From: Streptomycetales bacterium
GTDB lineage: Bacteria; Actinomycetota; Actinomycetes; Prado026
Assembly (NCBI GenBank): GCA_025361995.1
Contig: JANYIP010000364.1
Coordinates: 1-8,265 of the forward strand
Direction of reading: 5' to 3'
DNA: 8,265 bases
Shown: positions 1 through 6,569 of the stretch, in pieces
How the letters are laid out: every line of letters begins with the position of its first letter
Numbering within the stretch: the first letter of the stretch is position 1
The notes under the pieces: generated by a model
Seen by the model: only the letters and a program-made list of their open reading frames with translations
What the model was told of the DNA's origin: nothing
The model's database searches: none
Translations under genes and position numbers: made by a program

Positions 1-348
1 GATCGCCGGCACGTACGCCAGGTCACCGTCGATCGCCCGCGCGTAGGGGTCGAGCAGGAGCTTCGCGGGGTTGAAGCGTGCCCCGGTCGCCGGGTCCCAG
101 GGCCCGTGCACGCGGTAGCCGTAGTGCTGGCCGGGCTTGACCCCGGGGAGGTACCCGTGCCAGATGTGGAACGTCCGCTCGGTCAGCGGGTAGCGCGTCT
201 CGCGAGCAGCCGGACCCAGCCCGTCGAAAATGCAGAGCTCGACCGAGTCCGCGCCGTCGGCCCACAGCGCGAAGTTCGTACCCTCGTCGTCGGGCGTCGC
301 TCCCAGCGGGCTCGGGGCGCCGGGCCAGGGTGCGGGGGCGTCGTTCAC
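1..348 (-). CDS. glgX: Glycogen debranching protein GlgX, N-terminal part (runs off the left edge)
   Basis: This is the first 116 codons of a GlgX-type isoamylase, which hydrolyses alpha-1,6 branch linkages of phosphorylase-trimmed glycogen in the cytoplasm. The visible part is the N-terminal carbohydrate-binding (CBM48/early-set) domain. It begins with the family hallmark SPLGATPDDEGTNFALWA (residues 13-30), followed by VELCIFD, YPLTERTFHIWHGYLPGVKP, YGYRVHGPWDP and FNPAKLLLDPYARAIDGD. The catalytic GH13 barrel lies outside the window. I chose GTG at 348 because an AGGA ribosome-binding site sits seven bases upstream; an ATG at 356 runs straight into a stop. The gene diverges from the enoyl-CoA hydratase at 430, leaving 81 bases for both promoters. 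Family assignment is firm; regulation is not visible. Confidence 0.93.
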   Translation of the reverse strand, partial: MNDAPAPWPGAPSPLGATPDDEGTNFALWADGADSVELCIFDGLGPAARETRYPLTERTFHIWHGYLPGVKPGQHYGYRVHGPWDPATGARFNPAKLLLDPYARAIDGDLAYVPAI

Positions 349-369
349 CCCGACATCCTGCCCGACGCC

Positions 370-390
370 GGTGGGCCTAGGCTCGGCGAG
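370..390. promoter_or_regulatory. Putative divergent -10 region between glgX and the hydratase operon
   Basis: An 8-base palindrome GCCTAGGC lies at 376-383. Read on the plus strand it gives TAGGCT (378-383), a common actinobacterial -10 form (TANNNT), placing a start site near 390, about 40 bases before the hydratase ATG. Read on the minus strand it gives TAGGCC, which would leave a leader of about 20 bases for glgX. I see no convincing -35 element on either side, so this is only a candidate. Confidence 0.3.
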
Positions 391-429
391 GCCAGCAACT
401 GGCGCACGCCTCGGTGAAGGGAGTACGAC

Positions 430-1209
430 ATGGGCGAGCTCGTCCGGCTCGAGGTCGACGCCGGGATCGGCACGATCCTGCTCGACCGGCCACCGATGAA
501 TGCGCTGTCCCGGCAGGTCCAGGAGGAGATCCGCGCGGCGGCCCACGAGGCCGGTGCCCGCGCGGACGTACGGGCGGTGGTCGTCTACGGCGGCGCCAAG
601 GTCTTCGCGGCCGGCGCCGACGTCAAGGAGATGGCCGGCTGGTCGTACGCCGACGTCGTGGCTGCCGGAGCCGAGCTGCAGTCGTCGTTCACGGCGGTGG
701 CCCGGATCCCCAAGCCCACCGTTGCGGCCATCACCGGCTATGCGCTCGGTGGCGGCCTCGAGCTCGCGCTCTGCTGCGACTTCCGGGTGGCCGGTGACAA
801 CGCGAAGCTCGGCCAGCCCGAGATCGCCCTGGGCGTCATCCCGGGGGCCGGCGGGACCCAGCGGCTGCCCCGGCTCGTCGGACCGGCCCGAGCCAAGGAC
901 ATCGTCTTCACCGGTCGATTCGTGGGCGCCGAGGAGGCACTGGCGATCGGGCTGGTCGACCGGGTCGTGGCGCCGGACGACGTCTACGCGCAGGCTCGCG
1001 CGCTGGTGGAGCGCTACGTGACCGGGCCCGCGCTGGCGCTGCGCGCGGCGAAGGAGGCGATCGACCGGGGCCTCGACGTCGACCTCGCGACCGGCCTGGA
1101 GATCGAGCGCATCCAGTTCGCGGGACTCTTCGCGACTGAGGACCAGTCGGTCGGGATGACGTCATTCGTCGAAAACGGCCCAGGCAAGGCGGAGTTCCGT
1201 GGTCGTTGA
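430..1209 (+). CDS. Enoyl-CoA hydratase/isomerase family protein (crotonase)
   Basis: This 259-residue protein is of normal crotonase length and should hydrate trans-2-enoyl-CoA to 3-hydroxyacyl-CoA or catalyse a related acyl-CoA reaction. The oxyanion-hole region FAAGADVKEMAGW is at 59-71 and the second one, YALGGGLELALCCDF, at 104-118. Glu111 and Glu131 (in GQPEIALGVIPGAGGTQRL) are 20 residues apart, exactly as the two catalytic glutamates of rat mitochondrial hydratase (144 and 164), so true hydratase activity is plausible. The C-terminal helix is complete. ATG at 430 is preceded by AAGGGAG. It is the first gene of an operon, and its end overlaps the methyltransferase start by 11 bases. 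From memory, the neighbour arrangement is like that of mycobacterial EchA17 (Rv3039c), but orthology needs a tree. The physiological substrate is unknown. Confidence 0.93.
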   Translation: MGELVRLEVDAGIGTILLDRPPMNALSRQVQEEIRAAAHEAGARADVRAVVVYGGAKVFAAGADVKEMAGWSYADVVAAGAELQSSFTAVARIPKPTVAAITGYALGGGLELALCCDFRVAGDNAKLGQPEIALGVIPGAGGTQRLPRLVGPARAKDIVFTGRFVGAEEALAIGLVDRVVAPDDVYAQARALVERYVTGPALALRAAKEAIDRGLDVDLATGLEIERIQFAGLFATEDQSVGMTSFVENGPGKAEFRGR

Positions 1210-2184
1210 CGGCGTTGATCTTTTCGGTGCTGGCCTGTTCGGCGAGCCGTCCGTCGACCAGATCGAGGCGGCCTGGGCGGATCCCAAGCTGGCCAACGTC
1301 TCTACCACGACTGGGAGGCGTCGACCTATGACGCCAAGTGGTCCATCTCTTACGACGAGCGCTGCATCACGTACGCCCGCGACCGCTTCGTGCACGCTGT
1401 AGGTGCCCAGGTTCTTGGCGCGCCGGGATGGCCGTACGCGAAGGCGCTCGAGCTCGGCTGCGGCACCGGCTTCTTCCTGCTGAACCTCAAGCAGGCCGGC
1501 GTGCTCGACGAGGGGCACGTCACCGACATCTCGCCGGGCATGGTCGAGGTCGCGGTCGCCAACGCAGCGCAGCTCGGCTTCACCGTCGAGGGCCGGGTGG
1601 CTGACGCGGAGTCCCTCCCGTACGACGACGAGACATTCGACCTCGTCGTCGGCCACGCCGTGCTGCACCACATCCCGGACGTCGAGCTCGCCCTGCGCGA
1701 GGTCCTGCGAGTCCTGAAGCCCGGTGGCAGGTTCGTCTTCGCCGGCGAACCCACCCAGCACGGCGACTTCGTGGCGCGGCGACTGTCCCGGCTCACCTGG
1801 GAAGTCGCCACCCGGGTGTCCCAGCTGCCGGGCCTGCGTGACCGGTGGGCGCGTTCGCGCGCGGAGCTCGCCGCCTCATCGCGGGCGGCGGCGCTGGAGT
1901 CCGTGGTGGACCTGCACACCTTCGACCCCGACGACCTCGCCCGGCGGGCCGTACGGGCGGGTGCCGTCGACGTCCGCACGGTCACCGAAGAGCTCACCGC
2001 CTCGTGGTTCGGCTGGCCGTTACGGACTTTTGAAGCTGCCGTCAATCCCGACCGGTTGGGCTGGGCGTGGGCGCGGTTCGCCTACAAGGGCTGGCAGCGG
2101 CTCTCGGCCCTCGACGAGCACGTGCTCTCCCGGGTCGTCCCCGCGGGGCTCTTCTACAACGTCTGCGTCACCGGCACCAAGTGA
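1199..2184 (+). CDS. Class I SAM-dependent methyltransferase, apparent frameshift near 1300
   Basis: Two frames must be joined to give one good protein. The frame from GTG 1199 encodes DLFGAGLFGEPSVDQIEAAW and DPKLANV; at 1298-1302 the sequence reads GTCTC where GTCCTC would continue into LYHDWEASTYDAKWSISYD in the next frame. With one C restored the protein has 328 residues. It contains motif I LELGCGTGFF (84-93), an acidic residue in VTDISPGM (D110), the GHAVLHHIPD segment and LKPGGRFVFAGEP (173-185). It should transfer a methyl group from SAM; the acceptor is unknown. The start overlaps the hydratase stop by 11 bases, with GGAG at 1191. The end overlaps the acyltransferase start (GTGA, 2181-2184), so translation is probably coupled. 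If the shift is real, only a product from GTG 1390 (264 residues) keeps an open frame; it lacks the N-terminal 64 residues but retains the SAM-binding motif. Confidence 0.85.
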
Positions 2185-2903
2185 GCAGGGATCCCCGGCA
2201 GGCTCGCTTCCTGACCTGGGCGAGCCTGCGCTGGGTGGTTCGGCACCGCGCCTGGACCCCGTGGTACCTCGTGCGCTACTGGCGGTTCTTCGTGTGGCGC
2301 GCACGCAACCGGCACGTGGTCACCGAGGGCTTCGTCTTCATGGGCAAGAACGTCGAGCTCTATGCCCGCAGGGGCTACGGCCGCCTCATCATCGGCCGTT
2401 GGGTCCACCTCGGCAACGGCAACTCGCTGCGCTGCCACGAAGGCAACCTGCGGATCGGCGACAAGTGCGTCTTCGGCAAGGAGAACACGGTCAACTGCTT
2501 CCTCGACATCGAGTTCGGTGCGCGCACCATCGTCGCCGACTGGGTGTACGTCTGCGACTTCGACCACGTGTATGCCGACATCACCGTGCCCGTCAAGGAC
2601 CAGGGCATCGTCAAAGCTCCGGTACGCGTCGGTCCCGACTGCTGGCTCGGCGTGAAGGTCTCCGTCCTGCGCGGCGTCACCGTCGGGTCCGGCAGCGTCC
2701 TCGCGGCGCACGCGCTGGTCAACAAGGACGTGCCCCCGATGTCCGTCGTGGGAGGCGTCCCGGCGCGGGTCCTCAAAGATCGCGTGGCCTCGTACGAGGC
2801 CGACGCCGCCCGCCGCGCCGCGCTGGACGACATTGCCCGCAAGACCGCTCGCGCTTCAGAGGCTGCCCGGTCCGCCCGGACTGGCCAGCCGACTCGGGGC
2901 TAG
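2181..2903 (+). CDS. Hexapeptide-repeat (left-handed beta-helix) O-acyltransferase
   Basis: This 240-residue protein has a LacA/WecB-like left-handed beta-helix. Isoleucine/valine-spaced hexapeptides start around residue 70 (LIIGRWVHLGNGNSLRCHEG), and the C-terminal turns (VRVGPDCWLGVKVSVLRGVT) end in the family signature VVGGVPARVLKDR (189-201). His119, in CDFDHVY, sits where the catalytic histidine of acetyl-CoA-dependent sugar O-acetyltransferases is found. Residues 12-45 are rich in Trp, Arg and Tyr and could be an amphipathic membrane-contact segment. The C-terminal 40 residues are an Ala/Arg-rich helix. GTG 2181 overlaps the previous stop by four bases and has no clear ribosome-binding site, so translational coupling is likely; an upstream in-frame GTG at 2067 lies inside the methyltransferase and is rejected. 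Its stop TAG overlaps that of the convergent oxidoreductase. Acyl donor and acceptor are unknown; a saccharide acceptor is most likely. Confidence 0.88.
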   Translation: MSRDPRQARFLTWASLRWVVRHRAWTPWYLVRYWRFFVWRARNRHVVTEGFVFMGKNVELYARRGYGRLIIGRWVHLGNGNSLRCHEGNLRIGDKCVFGKENTVNCFLDIEFGARTIVADWVYVCDFDHVYADITVPVKDQGIVKAPVRVGPDCWLGVKVSVLRGVTVGSGSVLAAHALVNKDVPPMSVVGGVPARVLKDRVASYEADAARRAALDDIARKTARASEAARSARTGQPTRG

Positions 2904-4141
2904 GGAGTGCTCGCGGGGCCGTAGTAGTGCGCGTACTGCCAGGCGCCGGCCGCGGCCAGCGCATCGTCGTCGCGGCGACCGATCCGTCCTGGGCGCAGCG
3001 GCGCGAGGTCGACGAACGGCTGGGTGCCCGCGATCGTCGCGGCAAGCGCCTCACCGATACCCAGCGACGACGAGAAGCCCGACCCGTTGCACCCCGACGC
3101 CACCCAGAGCCCTTCGACGTCCGGGACCGCGCCGGCGGCGAAGCGTCCGTCCGGCGTCATCGTGAACATCCCGCCGCGGTGCTCCGCCACCGTGCTCGAA
3201 CGACCGCCGCGTCGCTGCGGGTCGAGCGTCGGGACCTCAGCCTGCACTGTCGCGGCGAGCCGTTCGAGCACCGCCGGGTCGAGGTCCAGGTCGTCGGTGT
3301 CGAAGGACCCACTGATCGCGCTCGGCGACAGGGTCATGGGATCTGCCTCGAAGCCGCCGAGCATCAGTCCACCGCGTGCCGGCCGTACGTACACCGCGCT
3401 GTCGACGACCCGCACGATCGGGTCCGTGGGGTCGACCTCGGTGGTGGGCTGGGTGATGAGCAGCTGGTGCCGCACCGGCGCGACGCCCACCCAGGCCCCG
3501 GCCAGCGCCGCGACCTGGCGGGTCCACGCCCCGGCGGCGTCGACCACGGCAGTCGTCTCGATCCGCTCGTCGCTCCCCGTTGTACGGACAGCGCGGACCG
3601 CCCCCGCGACGAGCTCGATGCCGGTGACCTCAGTGTCTTCGCGGATCTCCACGCCGTGCAGCCGGCTGGCCGCGACGTACGCAGCGACCAGCGCCATCGG
3701 CTCCTCGACGTAGATGTCCTCCGGGCACTGCCACGCTGTTTCGCGGCCAGTCGGGTGGAAGAGGGTCGAAGCGCCGGCGAGCCCTCGTTCGTCGAGGTCG
3801 ACGATCGGAACTCCCCAGGTGCGCGACCTCGAGACCTCGTCAGCGAGGAACGCCGTATGGGCCGGCGTCCGCGCGATCGCCAGCGAGCCCGATCGCGTGA
3901 CGGACAGCGGCGTGCCCGCCCACTCCTCGTACGTCTGCGCCCGCTCGATGCTGCGACGAGCGAGCCGGGTACGCAGCTCGTCTGCCTGGATCGACTTGAA
4001 CAGCCCGGCGGCCCTCCCGGACGCTTGCGAACCCGCCTTGTCCCGCTCGATCACAACCACGACACGTCCGAGCAGTGCCAGGTGCAACGCCGTGCTCAGC
4101 CCGAGCGCGCCGGCGCCCACCACGACCACGTCAGCCTTCAC
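2900..4141 (-). CDS. FAD-dependent oxidoreductase, DAO family (glycine/D-amino acid or sarcosine oxidase-like)
   Basis: This 413-residue flavoprotein begins with a Rossmann fold: VVVVGAGALGLS (GxGxxG at 9-14), ending at Glu32 (IERDKAGSQASGRAAG), which binds the FAD ribose. VVDAAGAWTRQVAALAG (199-215) is the second FAD-contact motif typical of DAO proteins. The C-terminal GLWVASGCNGSGFSSSLGIG (344-363) closes over the flavin. Such enzymes oxidise amines or amino acids with release of imine and usually H2O2; the substrate here cannot be told. I chose GTG 4141 because GGAGG lies five bases upstream; the longer TTG start at 4165 has no ribosome-binding site and would fall close to the predicted transcription start. 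It is convergent with the acyltransferase, sharing CTAG at 2900-2903, and divergent from the membrane-protein gene at 4268. Confidence 0.9.
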   Translation of the reverse strand: MKADVVVVGAGALGLSTALHLALLGRVVVVIERDKAGSQASGRAAGLFKSIQADELRTRLARRSIERAQTYEEWAGTPLSVTRSGSLAIARTPAHTAFLADEVSRSRTWGVPIVDLDERGLAGASTLFHPTGRETAWQCPEDIYVEEPMALVAAYVAASRLHGVEIREDTEVTGIELVAGAVRAVRTTGSDERIETTAVVDAAGAWTRQVAALAGAWVGVAPVRHQLLITQPTTEVDPTDPIVRVVDSAVYVRPARGGLMLGGFEADPMTLSPSAISGSFDTDDLDLDPAVLERLAATVQAEVPTLDPQRRGGRSSTVAEHRGGMFTMTPDGRFAAGAVPDVEGLWVASGCNGSGFSSSLGIGEALAATIAGTQPFVDLAPLRPGRIGRRDDDALAAAGAWQYAHYYGPASTP

Positions 4142-4171
4142 AGGGGCCTCCGTCCAGTTGAACAATCGATC

Positions 4172-4177
4172 AGCCTA
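4172..4177 (-). promoter_or_regulatory. Putative -10 element of the FAD oxidoreductase gene
   Basis: On the minus strand TAGGCT at 4177-4172 matches the actinobacterial TANNNT -10 form and is identical to the one proposed for the hydratase operon. A start site about 7 bases on would give a leader of about 24 bases carrying the GGAGG ribosome-binding site, consistent with GTG 4141 as start. No standard -35 is visible 16-18 bases upstream. Confidence 0.35.
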
Positions 4178-4267
4178 GCCGTCTCCGGGTCGAAGTCCCC
4201 GTGGTTGATCTACCGTGGTCGGGAAGAGCGCAGCCACCCGGTCCGCGGATATCGACCACCACGAGGT

Positions 4268-4933
4268 ATGGACGAGATGACGTCGGCCGACCAGCCCGCC
4301 AGAGAAGGGCTGACCCAGCGCCGGAACCGCGACAGCGGACGAACTGTCGTCCTCATCCTGGTAGCTGCGTGGACTCTGGCCACCGCCTTGCTGGGCGTCG
4401 TCGTTCTCGTGCATGCAGGGGACGAGGAACGCGAGGTGCTGCAGGCCATTGCGTCGGGCGCCACCGGCTCGGCTATCTCGACGATCCAGGTCGGCCAGCA
4501 GCTGACGCTGCTCGTGCTGATCTATGTCGGAATCATGGTGCTGTGGGCTGCTGTCTTCGCTGGCCGTCGCACACCGCGTCGCAACAGTGCTGCGACATCC
4601 GTGGTGATGGTCGTGGCGTTCGTCTGTCTCTACTTGAACGACACGCCCGTCAATCACCAGTGGTGGCAGCCCGGACCAACCGACCACCAGTCCGGCCCGT
4701 TCGCTGGGCTGCATTTCTTCACCTGGGACCGGCAAGCGTCGGCCGGGTTGATCCTCCTGGCAGCGGCCTCCGGTGTCGTGCTCTTCGTGCTCGCAAGACG
4801 GCGCGGACCGCGACTGTTTCCACGTGTGGGCCCGGGCTGGTACCCGCTTGACGGCTCACTCCTCTACTGGGACGGCACAGCCTGGACGTCGAACGTGGCG
4901 ACTTCGCTCGCAGATGGACAGCGAGGGACGTGA
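4268..4933 (+). CDS. Multi-pass membrane protein with C-terminal DUF2510-like motif
   Basis: This protein of 221 residues has hydrophobic helices at about 25-49, 78-98, 107-123 and 157-175, joined by short charged loops. A polar, Trp/His-rich stretch (NHQWWQPGPTDH, 129-140) lies between helices three and four. The C-terminus GWYPLDGSLLYWDGTAWTSN (190-209) matches the DUF2510 pattern (GWYxDPxG...RYWDGxxWT), a short domain common in actinobacterial membrane proteins and of unclear function; it usually lies nearer the N-terminus. ATG 4268 gives the longest product, but GAGG at 4263-4266 is too close for it, so ATG 4277 (three codons later, ten-base spacing) may be the real start. It is convergent with the gene ending at 4968, 34 bases away. 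No specific role can be assigned. Confidence 0.8.
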   Translation: MDEMTSADQPAREGLTQRRNRDSGRTVVLILVAAWTLATALLGVVVLVHAGDEEREVLQAIASGATGSAISTIQVGQQLTLLVLIYVGIMVLWAAVFAGRRTPRRNSAATSVVMVVAFVCLYLNDTPVNHQWWQPGPTDHQSGPFAGLHFFTWDRQASAGLILLAAASGVVLFVLARRRGPRLFPRVGPGWYPLDGSLLYWDGTAWTSNVATSLADGQRGT

Positions 4934-4967
4934 CTGCGCTGCCGGGCGCGAAACGGGGTGCATCCTG

Positions 4968-5675
4968 TCAGTCGGTTCCAGGCCGGATGTTCGTCACGTC
5001 GATGACCATCTGGGCCACCGGCTCGGCCCCGTACTTAGTCCACGATTCGCCTGGCTGCGGGGCCGCGAGCGGGCCTGCCTCTTCGAACATGATGGTGACG
5101 GTGAGCCGCTGATTGGGTTGGTCCGGCATCCACACTCCGAGGACGCAGCCAGGACCGGTAGGTCCCGGCGCTGTGTCGCCCTCTGAAGTTGGGGAGAGGT
5201 TGACGCACCCGACGGGCTCCGGGTCGGCTGGCGCAAGCCGTCCTCCAGCGGCCCACGCCTGGAGATCTTGAACGACGGCGTGGAGCGTGAGGCCATTCGT
5301 TAGTTGATACACGCGCCCTGCAGTAATGCATCCGCTTTCAGGGCCGCAGCGGGGCCAGTCGGCCGTGAACTGCGACTGGAGCGTTGCCCCAGCGACCGGG
5401 CTCCCGAGTCTCGTCAGGGTCGCCCGGGCCGGACCGGCGCTCACAGGGTCAGGCTGCCTGATCCAGATCACGAGCAGGCCAGACATGACGACAAGGAACG
5501 GTAGAAGGACAACAGCGATCGTCGGGCCAGAGTCGCGCAGGCGCTCTAGCCGACTGAGCCTGACCCATTCGATCTGGTCCTGGTACGGCGGGGGAAGCGT
5601 CGACGTGATCACCTCGACACGATCGCAGAGGACCGAGGGCCAGTCCATCGAGTGTTCAGCCTGGGCTGCCCGCAC
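4968..5675 (-). CDS. Hypothetical single-pass membrane-anchored protein with four extracytoplasmic cysteines
   Basis: I do not recognise a family. The protein has a cytoplasmic N-terminus of about 50 residues, rich in Arg/Glu/Pro, one strong transmembrane helix (TIAVVLLPFLVVMSGLLVIW, 52-71), and an external domain of about 160 residues. That domain has four cysteines (110, 116, 157, 177) that could form two disulfides. It reads as a beta-rich secreted domain (VYQLTNGLTLHAVVQDL; RLTVTIMFEEAGP; VAQMVIDVTNI). The start is uncertain: GTG 5675 is the longest, but its AGG lies directly adjacent, while ATG 5648 (MDWPSVL) has only a distant AGG. The gene lies 54 bases downstream of the lipoprotein gene on the same strand, with a hairpin between, so it may be separately transcribed. 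Confidence 0.7.
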   Translation of the reverse strand: MRAAQAEHSMDWPSVLCDRVEVITSTLPPPYQDQIEWVRLSRLERLRDSGPTIAVVLLPFLVVMSGLLVIWIRQPDPVSAGPARATLTRLGSPVAGATLQSQFTADWPRCGPESGCITAGRVYQLTNGLTLHAVVQDLQAWAAGGRLAPADPEPVGCVNLSPTSEGDTAPGPTGPGCVLGVWMPDQPNQRLTVTIMFEEAGPLAAPQPGESWTKYGAEPVAQMVIDVTNIRPGTD

Positions 5676-5703
5676 CCTGCCGGATGCGCGCCGGGCTGAA
5701 TCG

Positions 5704-5725
5704 CACCGCGCGGTTCGGCGCGGTG
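5704..5725 (-). terminator. GC-rich hairpin, probable transcription terminator of the lipoprotein gene
   Basis: A perfect 8-base stem, CACCGCGC (5704-5711) with GCGCGGTG (5718-5725), closes a six-base loop. On the minus strand it begins four bases after the restored stop codon (5732-5730) of the lipoprotein gene. There is no U-run, as is common for actinobacterial hairpin terminators. Its position fits the end of the restored reading frame well. Confidence 0.55.
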
Positions 5726-5729
5726 TTGA

Positions 5730-6315
5730 TCACGGCGTCGCGCTGAAGCCTTCAGCTCCCGCAACCGAGCCGTGGACGAAGATGCCAGTGCAGCCGGACA
5801 GCGTTCCCGGCACAGAACCGGAAAGCGTGCCGGACAGGTGGAGGCGTGTGAAGGTGTCCGAGTTGGGCGGTGCGATCTCCAGGATCGGGTAGTCGGGACA
5901 GGTCGTTTCGTCCCCGAAGGGGTTGTCTCAGCCTTCCAATGGTGGAACCGCGCAGGGAGCATGTGGTCGCACCTACGTTGTGGAATCGGACGGCCGCTGC
6001 CCAGGTGCCTGCGAACGCCCCGACGTATGCCAGGGAGACCGTGAGCTGGCCGGCGGTGCAGGCCTTCGCGGCGCCCGCGGCGATCGACGCACTCGGCTTG
6101 ACGCTCGGGCTGGGCGACGCGGACAGACTTGATGGCCTGGTGGGGGAGCTGAGACGTGGAGTCGAGGACTGGAGGGTCGGCAGCGTCGAGGACGAGGCAG
6201 CGTGCGCAACCACCCCATCACTGGAACAACTACACAGCGCGACCAGGGCGACCCCCGCGGCCCCAGCACGCCGCCAGGTACGAGCAACCCGCCTTTGCTC
6301 ATCTATCCCGATCAT
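5730..6315 (-). CDS. Probable DUF4232-like lipoprotein, apparent frameshift near 5928
   Basis: ATG 6315 has a good ribosome-binding site (GAGG, five-base spacing). The N-terminus has Arg-rich residues followed by a hydrophobic stretch, GAAGVALVALCSC; Cys30 in LCSC could be the lipidated residue, although Cys at the -2 position is unusual. Residues 41-80 are a Ser/Pro/Thr linker. The domain then starts with ACTAGQLTVSL (85-95) and VRFHNVGATTCSLRGSTIG (109-127), like the C...(V/L)xFxNxGxxxCxLxG pattern of DUF4232. After about 5928 the open frame turns to Arg/His-rich sequence and stops at 5754-5752, whereas the frame one base later reads DNPFGDETTCPDYPILEIAP and then TFTRLHLSGTLSGSVPGT to a stop at 5732-5730. 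Removing one base restores a 194-residue protein. The function is unknown. Confidence 0.72.
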
Positions 6316-6485
6316 CGTCACCTCGACCCGTTGGCAGGCGAACCGCACAGTGGACGAGAAGCATCCGGCAGTCACAGGCCGTTCTCTAACCCCAAGACGC
6401 TCTTGTGCCCTGGCCGGTTCCGTTGGCGGCGGCGCCGTCCATGGCGCCGACTCGAGACCTTCCAGCGAACCGGCCTCGCCCTCAA

Positions 6486-6521
6486 GCGTGACGGCTGACC
6501 TGTAGCACATGGTGGTCACGC
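6486..6521. repeat. Imperfect inverted repeat in the divergent intergenic region
   Basis: GCGTGAC (6486-6492) is complemented by GTCACGC (6515-6521), with inner pairing ACC-TGT/ACA-(T)-GGT around AGC. A nested 7-base pair AAGCGTG/CACGCTT (6484-6490 and 6530-6536) also exists. It lies in the 254-base gap between the divergent lipoprotein and small membrane-protein genes. It could be an operator or an RNA hairpin; I see no T-run and no clear promoter elements elsewhere in the gap. Confidence 0.4.
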
Positions 6522-6569
6522 GCTGACCCCACGCTTCAGGGCGCGTCTGTGGGACTGTGGCTTTCATGA

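Noticed and set aside
4184..4203. GGGTCGAAGTCCCC resembling a tRNA T-arm
   Set aside because: The loop does not match TTCGANT, and no cloverleaf can be built in the 126-base divergent promoter region.
1724..4933. A 1069-codon open frame on the plus strand
   Set aside because: It is a high-GC shadow frame running across the methyltransferase and acyltransferase and antisense to the oxidoreductase; only its last part, from 4268 (or 4277), is a believable protein.
6202..6498. Plus-strand open frame of 98 codons over the lipoprotein start
   Set aside because: It is Pro/Arg-rich with no domain or ribosome-binding site, and antisense to the well-supported lipoprotein N-terminus.
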